Shown here in pieces: positions 27,819-34,120 of a stretch of 64,000 nucleotides of DNA (within the stretch, counting starts at the first letter, position 1; each line of letters opens with the position of its first letter). The DNA is from Massilibacteroides vaginae (lineage in GTDB: Bacteria > Bacteroidota > Bacteroidia > Bacteroidales > Tannerellaceae). The notes under the pieces are model-generated. The model saw nothing but the letters and a program-made list of their open reading frames with translations, was not told where the DNA came from and ran no database searches. Location: the NCBI RefSeq assembly GCF_900178525.1, contig NZ_FXDJ01000009.1:1200263-1264262 (forward strand), written 5' to 3'. The position numbers were made by a program, and so were the translations under genes.

Positions 27819-28249
27819 CGTTATTATTCAGATATTTAATGTCTTAATTTCCTGCAAAGGTAACAACTTTTCTTGCGTAATAATTATCATTAAAGCAGAA
27901 ATACAGATAAGTACCTGAAATACACCCTCGTTAAGTTCAACATTAACCCACCCATCTCCCTTTAAAAGATATCCATTACAAAAAGCAGTATATAAAACCC
28001 GGCATAAAGTATTTAAAATAAAAGACAAAGGATATTTTCCTTTTTCCATATATATAGAAAAACAGTTCGACAACTGTAGAAAAACTTTTCCATATATATA
28101 GAAAAACAATTCCACAACTGTAGAAAAAGAAAACAATCCTTTATTTTCAGAATAACAACCTAATAAAACGATAAAATAATCATTGTGCGTTAATCTTGCC
28201 TATAGCGTACCGAATCCCGCTGAAAAATATACTGATTTTAGTGAAACCC
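27819..28249. other. 431-bp divergent intergenic region before rex
   Basis: AT-rich region between rex and the rightward methyltransferase gene. It holds the tandem 44-bp repeat at 28042-28129, single AAAGGATAT-type units at 28027 and 28136-28142, and a TAATCTTG box at 28191-28198 (one mismatch to TAnnTTTG) that may serve the rightward gene. The open frame on the minus strand at 27828-28136 is judged spurious. Confidence 0.7.
28042..28129. repeat. Tandem 44-bp direct repeat (two copies, 41/44 identical)
   Basis: Copy 1 spans 28042-28085 and copy 2 spans 28086-28129, with no spacer. Each carries TTTTCCATATATATAGAAAAA, which is nearly self-complementary, and then CAACTGTAGAAAAA. Copy 1 also contains the small hairpin CAGTT-CGAC-AACTG, which is broken in copy 2. 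The differences are at three positions only, so the duplication is recent or under constraint. Confidence 0.93.
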
Positions 28250-28852
28250 ATGAAGAAAAGCAGTAAATTTATTGCCGGGAATTGGCTTAAAATATATCAT
28301 ATAGTGATGAGAAAAGGATACATAAACCTATTGGTGAGTTTTCAAAAGAGAAAAACTACCCAAACATATAAGATTATATCCCTCTCTTTCGGTATTATTT
28401 TCTTTTTAGTGGTATTTCCAGCTCTATTTATCTATGTTGGTTTTTATATAGACAAATTTATTCATGTTGCCGGAAATGATGCAATAAGAATAGTTATCGC
28501 ATTGCTTACGATAGTTATTGGTTTATCAATACTCTCTTGGTCGGCATATACACTATGGAAAATTGGAAAAGGCACTCCGGTACCGAATGCACCTACACAA
28601 CAACTAATTATATCCGGACCCTATCAACACATTAGAAACCCAATCGAGTTAGGAGGGATAATTTATTATTTCGGACTGGGCACAATAATGGGATCGTACA
28701 CTATAGGAGTCGTAGCTTTCTTATCAGGACTTATTATAGGAAGTACCTATCATAAACTCGTAGAGGAAAAAGAATTATATGCCAGATTTGGAGATAATTA
28801 TCTCAATTATAAAAAAGAAGTCCCTTTTCTTATACCAAATTTTAAACGGTAA
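28250..28852 (+). CDS. Isoprenylcysteine carboxyl methyltransferase-like membrane protein
   Basis: A predicted membrane methyltransferase of about 200 residues. The family core is recognisable: the segment LIISGPYQHIRNPIELGGI, then hydrophobic helices, then the C-terminal EEKELYARFGDNYLNYKKEVP. This is the ICMT/PEMT-type signature that binds S-adenosylmethionine at the membrane. Substrates of bacterial members are mostly unknown; lipids are likely. The ATG at 28250 is chosen because a possible promoter box at 28191-28198 overlaps the earlier frame start at 28196; a further ATG lies at 28307. Confidence 0.75.
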   Translation: MKKSSKFIAGNWLKIYHIVMRKGYINLLVSFQKRKTTQTYKIISLSFGIIFFLVVFPALFIYVGFYIDKFIHVAGNDAIRIVIALLTIVIGLSILSWSAYTLWKIGKGTPVPNAPTQQLIISGPYQHIRNPIELGGIIYYFGLGTIMGSYTIGVVAFLSGLIIGSTYHKLVEEKELYARFGDNYLNYKKEVPFLIPNFKR

Positions 28853-29285
28853 AGAACCGGATTTAATATTATTCGTAAGTTTGGAAGTTTTGAAGAAGAA
28901 ACATTTAACGACAATTCGGAAAAACAGATATACGTTCTATCAATGGAAATCTGATATAAAAATAAAAAGCAGGAAAACCGACTTTACTTCTCTGCATGGT
29001 GGTTGTAGAAATGTCAAAATTTTAAACTCGCTACTACAAATATCTTAAACAGTAATAAACGATTTTTTTGCTTAAACATGAAGATTACAAACAATAACGC
29101 AGGGGCTATGAATGATATACCAACTAAAAGATTGATTATACGGTTAGCAAAGCCGGAAGATATAATATATGGCATGCTTAGAAAAGAGTGGCCTGATATC
29201 ACTAATCCGGAGGATGCCCCCATTGAGTATTCTCCATTATCGTAAGTGAAAACTATCAAGTAATTTTGTAAACAACAGTGGCACT
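28853..29285. other. 433-bp region with only a short ORF
   Basis: After the methyltransferase gene the sequence is AT-rich, and no frame before 29078 resembles a known protein. A 55-codon ORF occupies 29078-29245 and is listed separately. The stretch may hold remains of decayed accessory genes. Confidence 0.5.
29078..29245 (+). CDS. Short ORF, possible acetyltransferase fragment
   Basis: A 55-codon frame starting MKITNNNAGAMNDIPTKRL and ending IEYSPLS. The stretch IPTKRLIIRLAKPEDI resembles the first strand and helix of GNAT acetyltransferases (TERLxLRxxxPED pattern), after which the similarity stops. It could be the remnant of a truncated GNAT gene, a genuine small protein, or chance. There is no clear promoter and it does not overlap either neighbour. 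Low confidence. Confidence 0.3.
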   Translation: MKITNNNAGAMNDIPTKRLIIRLAKPEDIIYGMLRKEWPDITNPEDAPIEYSPLS

Positions 29286-30026
29286 TTATAGATTAATTCC
29301 TGCCTTGCGAGCCTGTGAGTGCTGTAGCCTGCGATTGATAGTATATAATTTTCCGTCTTTGATAAATCTGGCTCCGGTTTGTTTGAACCAAAATGAAACA
29401 TTTTGTGCTTCACATAAATCGTGTAACTCCATAATCCAATCAAAATTGCAGGGACGAGCATCATAACCAGATTCTCCGCCAACAACCACTTGTTCAACCC
29501 ATGAACCTATATCAAATGAACTAAGGTCGATTCGTTCTAAAAGTGGTTCGCAGATAATGATTTTTTGTTTTATCGGAACATTTCTATAGATAGGAAGTCG
29601 ATAGTTAGCCCTGTCCTGATTTTCAACCGTGCAACAGATAGTTACATTGTCGTATCCGTTGCCCCAATCTTTGGGTAAAGATTCTTGCATGCGGTCAATG
29701 CGCTTGGTTATCATCATAAATCGTAAATCACTTCGAATTCGCATCATTTCCCATGCTTCAACACGCCATTCGTCGGCATCTTCAACAAAAAAATCGGAAG
29801 TAAAGCAGGTATAAACCATCGATCCCGGAGGAATTTTATATTCACCGTTACGTTTCTTCTGAATAGGAAGTTCAAAGCTCTTGGTTTTAGTAATAACACT
29901 GCTATCTATTCCTCGCTTAGAGTCCCCTCTATACACATAGCAATGCAGACAACCTGCACTTAACTTATGACAGCCATGCCACAAGTTCCACATCTTTGAT
30001 TTCGATTCGATTGCATTTTTAGTCAT
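29286..30026 (-). CDS. DUF5131 (phage Gp37/Gp68-like) protein
   Basis: A protein of 246 residues with a radical-SAM-like cysteine cluster near the N-terminus: WNLWHGCHKLSAGCLHCY, giving C-x6-C-x2-C. Further family features are MVYTCFTSDFFVEDADEWR, the MMITKRIDRM segment and VVVGGESGYDARPCNFDW. This matches the DUF5131 family, found in phages and mobile regions; the reaction is unknown. The ATG at 30026 is preferred: the earlier ATG at 30041 lies upstream of a TATTTTTG box, and MTKNAIESKSKMWNLW matches the usual family start. It lies just outside the tRNA-Leu element. Confidence 0.8.
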   Translation of the reverse strand: MTKNAIESKSKMWNLWHGCHKLSAGCLHCYVYRGDSKRGIDSSVITKTKSFELPIQKKRNGEYKIPPGSMVYTCFTSDFFVEDADEWRVEAWEMMRIRSDLRFMMITKRIDRMQESLPKDWGNGYDNVTICCTVENQDRANYRLPIYRNVPIKQKIIICEPLLERIDLSSFDIGSWVEQVVVGGESGYDARPCNFDWIMELHDLCEAQNVSFWFKQTGARFIKDGKLYTINRRLQHSQARKAGINL

Positions 30027-30074
30027 GTAGCAAAAATACAAGATTACCCCAATAGTTAGCAGAACTAAAACAGA

Positions 30075-30104
30075 AAAGCCTAACAGATTTCTCTATCAGG
30101 CTTT
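30075..30104 (-). terminator. Displaced tRNA-Leu terminator (old copy)
   Basis: A 7-bp stem AAAGCCT/AGGCTTT, with TTTTCTGTTTT following on the minus strand. It sits 4 bp beyond the duplicated tRNA-Leu 3' end, the same order as at the intact tRNA gene (33829-33861), and both stems start AAAAGCCTAAC. It is probably the original chromosomal terminator, separated from its tRNA by the insertion. Confidence 0.6.
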
Positions 30105-30108
30105 CTAC

Positions 30109-30126
30109 GTACCCAGAGCCGGGATC
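30109..30126 (-). repeat. Left attachment repeat (duplicated tRNA-Leu 3' end)
   Basis: Exact 18-base copy of the 3' end of tRNA-Leu (T-arm and acceptor strand). It is not part of a full tRNA, because the sequence on the element side departs immediately after GGGATC. Confidence 0.88.
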
Positions 30127-30298
30127 ATTTAATCAAAATATAACATATTTGATTAAATTGAAAATGTAGTATAAATATTTGATTTACTGTAATTAGTGTT
30201 TGATTCTGATTTAATGTGTTTGAAGGTGATTTTTGTTTTTTTATAAAATGTGGATACGGAATATTTTTTTTTTGAATAAAAGAGCAGGACTTGACTGT

Positions 30299-30529
30299 AT
30301 GGTTACGGTTCTTGACCAACAAACCCGGGAAGAGATTCAAAGACCTCTTTACAAAGTCGCTTCCTCACACATGGCAAGGCGTAGTTTTATTGGATATATC
30401 GACAAGATAGTGAAAGACCCTAATTTAGTTGGAGCATTGAGCGGAAATAAAGAAGGAAGCAAAGCCTTTAGTCGTTATCGGGAGATAGATGAAGAAATGA
30501 AAAAAGAATTAGTAAATTTGTTGGATTAA
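30299..30529 (+). CDS. Small unrecognised protein of the tRNA-Leu element
   Basis: A 76-residue charged protein starting MVTVLDQQTREEIQRPLYK and ending DEEMKKELVNLLD. I do not recognise a family. It has a central segment RRSFIGYIDKIVKDPNLVGAL and is mostly helical by composition. In-frame ATGs at 30248 and 30233 would extend it by 17 and 22 residues, with hydrophobic sequence that looks less protein-like. It lies 15 bp upstream of the AlbA/HATPase gene in the same direction, so a two-gene operon is likely; a small regulator or partner is possible but unproven. Confidence 0.55.
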   Translation: MVTVLDQQTREEIQRPLYKVASSHMARRSFIGYIDKIVKDPNLVGALSGNKEGSKAFSRYREIDEEMKKELVNLLD

Positions 30530-30544
30530 ATATTTCAAAATTAA

Positions 30545-31993
30545 ATGATGACAACCTCGCAATCAATAGAACTCCTGAATGAATTAGTGAAATCTTCGAG
30601 AGAAAATGAATGGATTGAATTCAAGTTGAATTTTCATTCAGAAGAAGAAATTGGACAAAGGATTTCGGCATTGTCTAATGGAGCTTGCATTCATAATCAA
30701 CGATTTGGATATTTGGTTTTTGGAATAGAAGATGAAAGTCACATTATTAAAGGGACAACATTTAGTGCTAGAAGACATAAAAAAGGCAATGAAGAGCTAG
30801 AGAATTGGTTGGCAAATCGCTTAAATCCGAGAATAGATTTTAGTATTTATGAGTTCGAGTATGATGAGAAAAGGCATATAACTATGTTTGTTATCCCCGC
30901 AGCTAAAACTCAGCCAGTGGAATTTTTGCATATTTCATATATACGTGTAGGGAGCATAACTCGAAAGCTAAGTGAATTCCCGGAAAAACAAGCTAAAATT
31001 TGGAAAAAGGAAACAACGCCTTTTGAAAAAGAAATAGCTAAAGATGATTTAGTTGCTGCAGATATCAGCAAATATCTTAGCACAGAGACTTATTTTGACC
31101 TGATGAGAATACCCTATCCTTCTACTCAGCAAGGGGTTATTGATAAGTTTTTGGAGGAAAAACTAATCGTGAAAAGTAAAGGGTATGCAATAACTAAGTT
31201 GGGAGCACTCCTTTTTGCTAAAGATCTGAAAGAGTTTGATAGTATTGCGAGAAAGGCCATAAGAGTTATTGTGTATAAAGGGAAGAATAAGGTTTATACT
31301 GAGAGGGAGCAAATTGGGGTAAACGGATATGCAATAGGTTTTGAAGGTTTAGTAGATTGGATCAATAGCCAATTGCCTGCAAATGAAGAAATTGGGAAAG
31401 TCTTAAGAACAGAGTCCCGTATGTATCCGGAGATCGCTATAAGAGAGCTCGTTGCTAATTCGCTTATTCATCAAGACCTAACGGAAAAAGGGTTTCCCAT
31501 GGTTGAAATTTTTGATGATAGAATAGAAATATCTAATCCGGGAACACCTTTGGTAACCCCAGAAAGATTTATCGATGCTTATATCTCAAGGAATGAGAAA
31601 TTTGCAGACATAATGCGCCGTATGGGATTCTGTGAAGAAAAAGGTAGCGGTATGGACAAGGTGATTTTTTACAATGAGTTATACCAACTTCCTCCTATCA
31701 ACATTATTGTTGCAGAGAAAAGAACAAGAATAACAATCTATAGCTACAAGAAACTAAATGATCTTGATAAGAGAGAAAAAATTAGAGCTTGCTATCAACA
31801 TGCTTGCTTAAAATATGTGTCAAACGAGAAGATGACCAATCAGTCTTTGAGAGACAGATTTAAGATAGAAAATCAGAATGCTGCAATTGCATCACGCATT
31901 ATCAGGGATGCACTTGCAGAAGAAGCGATTAAAGAAGATGATCCGGAAAGCAAATCCAGAAAATATGCCAGTTACATTCCTTTTTGGGCATGA
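30545..31993 (+). CDS. AlbA_2 domain ATP-binding protein (RecG-like/Schlafen-AlbA type)
   Basis: A protein of 482 residues. The N-terminal AlbA_2 domain (about 10-140) is shown by SSRENEWIEFKLNF and FGYLVFGIEDESHIIKGT. A GHKL-type ATP-binding domain (about 290-400) has RELVANSLIHQDLTEKG and the glycine-rich MGFCEEKGSGMDKV. A winged-helix-like tail follows near 410-480. Proteins of this type are annotated as ATP-binding transcriptional regulators and are frequent in mobile and defence regions. DNA or RNA binding is inferred. It is the largest gene in the tRNA-Leu element. A second ATG at 30548 is an equal start option. Confidence 0.88.
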   Translation: MMTTSQSIELLNELVKSSRENEWIEFKLNFHSEEEIGQRISALSNGACIHNQRFGYLVFGIEDESHIIKGTTFSARRHKKGNEELENWLANRLNPRIDFSIYEFEYDEKRHITMFVIPAAKTQPVEFLHISYIRVGSITRKLSEFPEKQAKIWKKETTPFEKEIAKDDLVAADISKYLSTETYFDLMRIPYPSTQQGVIDKFLEEKLIVKSKGYAITKLGALLFAKDLKEFDSIARKAIRVIVYKGKNKVYTEREQIGVNGYAIGFEGLVDWINSQLPANEEIGKVLRTESRMYPEIAIRELVANSLIHQDLTEKGFPMVEIFDDRIEISNPGTPLVTPERFIDAYISRNEKFADIMRRMGFCEEKGSGMDKVIFYNELYQLPPINIIVAEKRTRITIYSYKKLNDLDKREKIRACYQHACLKYVSNEKMTNQSLRDRFKIENQNAAIASRIIRDALAEEAIKEDDPESKSRKYASYIPFWA

Positions 31994-31998
31994 TTTCT

Positions 31999-32089
31999 AT
32001 TTGATGCTCATTTGATATAAGGACGAATATGAAAGGTAACATCTTGATTATTAGCTATTTCTTATTTGATGGTTATTTGATGATCAAAT
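31999..32089. repeat. Phased ATTTGAT repeats between convergent genes
   Basis: ATTTGAT occurs at 31999, 32010, 32064 and 32075, so each pair is spaced exactly 11 bp (one helical turn). The inverse ATCAAAT follows at 32083-32089. The pairs share the frame ATTTGATG-xxx-ATTTGAT. Located in the 126-bp gap between the AlbA gene and the leftward gene at 32120. Possible protein-binding iterons. Confidence 0.7.
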
Positions 32090-32119
32090 GACGAAGCAAC
32101 TGCGAAAAGCATGATTTTA

Positions 32120-32710
32120 CTACATTCTCTTGAGTCGGTTAATATGTTCCAGTAGCCGATCAAAGTAATCCATAAGACCTTCGCCTTTCTCTACAGGAAA
32201 AGTTTCGAGCGATAACATGAAATTATCGAGTAATGCTTCATACTCTTTGAATTTCCCTCGCAGCACATCTTCATCTCCGGTTTCCCAATACTCTCCTTCG
32301 TCATTCATCTTAAATTCTGAGAGATACTTCTTGCTTAAGTATCGGAATAGATTTATAATCAAAGCATGAACCTCAACCCCCGCAAATTGTGTTTTAGCAA
32401 ATAGACGGTAAATATAGTCTCTCTCGGTTGCGTTTTTAGAATTACCGAAAAGGTAGATGCCCGACGAACAAGCCATAACGCCATTAGAAAGGAATGTCAA
32501 GGAGATTGTTTCACATTCAGGTGGAGTAAAGCTAATTCCATAAATTGGACTGAGATGCTCTTGATCATTCAAAGTGTTGCCCGGAAATGAACTTTCAGCA
32601 ATACGGTATTTCCATCCGTAAATAGTTACAATTTCCTTTACCTCTTCAATCAGTAGAGGCAGAGATGCGGCATTTTTAATTCGACCACTATAATGTATGC
32701 TTAAACCCAT
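32120..32710 (-). CDS. Unrecognised 196-residue protein
   Basis: A soluble-looking protein that starts MGLSIHYSGRIKNAASLP and ends EHINRLKRM. I do not recognise a domain. The N-terminal half is rich in beta-type segments (YGISFTPPECETISLTFLS) and the C-terminal half is helical and acidic. There is no signal peptide or membrane segment. It is divergent from the gene at 32788, so the two may share a control region of about 78 bp. Similar proteins starting MGLSIHYSGRI are, to my memory, annotated as hypothetical in Bacteroidales. Confidence 0.7.
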   Translation of the reverse strand: MGLSIHYSGRIKNAASLPLLIEEVKEIVTIYGWKYRIAESSFPGNTLNDQEHLSPIYGISFTPPECETISLTFLSNGVMACSSGIYLFGNSKNATERDYIYRLFAKTQFAGVEVHALIINLFRYLSKKYLSEFKMNDEGEYWETGDEDVLRGKFKEYEALLDNFMLSLETFPVEKGEGLMDYFDRLLEHINRLKRM

Positions 32711-32787
32711 GAGAATGTAGATTGATTCACAAAAATAACTCTTTTTGTGAAATGCTGATTATCTTTCTTGTAGCAATTGTTTTTGAT

Positions 32788-33759
32788 ATGGCTCAACAAG
32801 ATTTTGATAACTTCAAACAACAGATTAAAGACTGGATGGATGCCCACCCGGAGGAATACGATTGTTTTGAAGAGGAGATGAACCGGAAAGACAATGCCGG
32901 TTACCAGCAAATTCTTAGAAAGGCTTTCTCTTTGGTGCCGAAGTATCAAAAGATCATTCGAAAAAGAGTTAACCAGGTATCAACAGAAGATATTTCTGAT
33001 ATAGAAACCCTCTTTTCTGCAAATAATCTTGCAGAATCATTAATCAACGAGTTTGAGAAATCTTCCCCGGAATCTATTGTGCCGGCAATGCTTTCATGGC
33101 TTTACTTTGGAAAGAGCTTTGAACGGATGGTGGAACGTGGCGAAGAGATACGGCGTAATCCGGAAACGACTTTTGCCGAAAGAATTGTTATCCTTCCTAT
33201 CATCAAATTAGTCATAGCTCGATCCATTAGTTTAGGGCTGCGAACAAAGACCGATTGGGAAAAGCATAGAGAGTTTGAAAATTTTCTAGATGAGTGTGCT
33301 TACGGACTTATTAGTAAGACTACCAATCATACATTATGCGAGGAGCTCTTCGAGCATATTGTAGATGATATAATCGGGCGTCTAGAGACGACGAAAAATA
33401 ATAAAAGTAAAAGACGGCAACATATAAATAAACTTATAGACCTGTGCTCTACCAATGAAAGTGCAAGCTTGGAGCGTTATCGAGATCATGTGAACTCAAA
33501 GTTAAAAATAGGTAAGCATGGTCAGCAAGAAATAGAAAGATTATTAACTAAGTTTGGGTTTGGTTCTGTTCTTGAAAGTCCTACTATGTCTGAATTTTTC
33601 CAGCGCTTTAATTCTTTAAACAATATTAGGAATAATATTGTGCCTGAAGATGCAACGCCATCTTTAACTCATACGGATGTGCAAAACTATTTATCTGTCA
33701 TAGATGGATTCGTTCAAGAAATTCAAAACAGAGCAACAGAAATCATTGCTTCCGTCTAA
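32788..33759 (+). CDS. Unrecognised 323-residue protein, possible C-terminal HEPN-like region
   Basis: A mostly helical, charged protein beginning MAQQDFDNFKQQIKDW. The ATG at 32788 is preferred because the 22 residues from the frame start at 32722 form a hydrophobic stretch out of keeping with the rest. The last 45 residues, FFQRFNSLNNIRNNIVPEDATPSLTH...VQNYLSVIDGFVQEI, resemble the RNxxxH region of HEPN RNases and RiboL-PSP-HEPN proteins, but the position of the usual His is not conserved (RNNIVPED). Function unknown. It is the right-hand gene of the tRNA-Leu element. Confidence 0.65.
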   Translation: MAQQDFDNFKQQIKDWMDAHPEEYDCFEEEMNRKDNAGYQQILRKAFSLVPKYQKIIRKRVNQVSTEDISDIETLFSANNLAESLINEFEKSSPESIVPAMLSWLYFGKSFERMVERGEEIRRNPETTFAERIVILPIIKLVIARSISLGLRTKTDWEKHREFENFLDECAYGLISKTTNHTLCEELFEHIVDDIIGRLETTKNNKSKRRQHINKLIDLCSTNESASLERYRDHVNSKLKIGKHGQQEIERLLTKFGFGSVLESPTMSEFFQRFNSLNNIRNNIVPEDATPSLTHTDVQNYLSVIDGFVQEIQNRATEIIASV

Positions 33760-33795
33760 AATTTTCAGGAGCACAGGGATCCTCCATTATCTATC

Positions 33796-33816
33796 TGGGA
33801 ACAATTTGGGAACAAA
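33796..33816. repeat. Two TGGGAACAA repeats near the right attachment site
   Basis: TGGGAACAAT (33796-33805) and TGGGAACAAA (33807-33816) are spaced 11 bp. They lie 56 bp inside the right attachment repeat. Repeats of this kind next to attachment sites often are arm-type binding sites of tyrosine integrases; that is inference here. Confidence 0.55.
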
Positions 33817-33828
33817 TCTTCAAAAGAA

Positions 33829-33861
33829 AAAGCCTAACTGATTGATTTTCAGTTAGGCTTT
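33829..33861 (-). terminator. tRNA-Leu terminator
   Basis: A perfect 13-bp stem AAAGCCTAACTGA/TCAGTTAGGCTTT with a 7-base loop. On the minus strand it is followed by TTCTTTTG, beginning 12 bp after the tRNA 3' end. Probably intrinsic termination of the tRNA transcript. Confidence 0.85.
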
Positions 33862-33871
33862 CATTTTTAAA

Positions 33872-33889
33872 GTACCCAGAGCCGGGATC
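33872..33889 (-). repeat. Right attachment repeat inside tRNA-Leu
   Basis: Exact 18-base match to 30109-30126; the matching stretch is the 3' half of the T-arm and acceptor stem of tRNA-Leu, so the insertion left the tRNA gene intact. Confidence 0.88.
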
Positions 33890-33956
33890 GAACCGGCATG
33901 GAAGTGAATCCACTGGTGTTTGAGACCAGCGCGTCTACCAATTCCGCCATCTGGGC
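33873..33956 (-). tRNA. tRNA-Leu (anticodon CAA)
   Basis: An 84-base gene read on the minus strand, starting GCCCAGATGGCGGAATTGG. The acceptor stem pairs GCCCAGA with TCTGGGT. The anticodon stem is CTGGT/ACCAG with loop CTCAAAC, giving anticodon CAA (Leu, codon UUG). The long variable arm of class II tRNAs is present, and the T-loop reads GGTTCGATCCC. The CCA end is not encoded. A TACCTTTG promoter box lies 17 bp upstream. The 3' end is the insertion target of the element to its left. Confidence 0.95.
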
Positions 33957-33973
33957 ATTTTTATAATGCGTTG

Positions 33974-34004
33974 CAAAGGTAGGTTTTTTTTTTATTTCTG
34001 CAAG
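33974..34004 (-). promoter_or_regulatory. Promoter of tRNA-Leu
   Basis: Minus strand: -7 box TACCTTTG at 33974-33981 (full match to TAnnTTTG), with CTTG at 34001-34004 as a one-mismatch -33 box at 19-bp spacing. The -7 box lies 17 bp before the tRNA 5' end. Confidence 0.65.
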
Positions 34005-34120
34005 AAGTACCGGCGTTTTTTTAGACTTTACAGATTCTCTTTGATTTATTGGGATTTGAAAAGGAATAAATGAAAGATTATTTCGCTTACTTTGTAGTAT
34101 TATCACAAAAAAACTACATC

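Larger units (their letters stand above)
30109..33889. mobile_element. Integrated element in tRNA-Leu(CAA), no recombinase visible
   Basis: The 18-base sequence GTACCCAGAGCCGGGATC occurs at 30109-30126 and again at 33872-33889, where it is the 3' end of tRNA-Leu. Such a duplication is the mark of site-specific integration at a tRNA gene by a tyrosine recombinase. The 3.8 kb between holds a small gene, an AlbA/HATPase gene and two unrecognised genes, with no integrase or transfer gene. It may be a remnant, or a mobilised cargo whose recombinase is elsewhere. Arm-type-like repeats GGGAACAA lie near the right end. Confidence 0.75.

Noticed and set aside
28042-28129. Possible CRISPR array
   Set aside because: Only two adjoining repeats with no spacers and no cas genes nearby.
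27828-28136. 102-codon minus-strand frame upstream of rex
   Set aside because: Its first third is made by the tandem 44-bp repeat, the composition is low-complexity, and no start or family support is seen.
28779-29048. 89-codon frame overlapping the end of the methyltransferase gene
   Set aside because: The first third is the methyltransferase tail in another frame; the rest has no recognisable feature.
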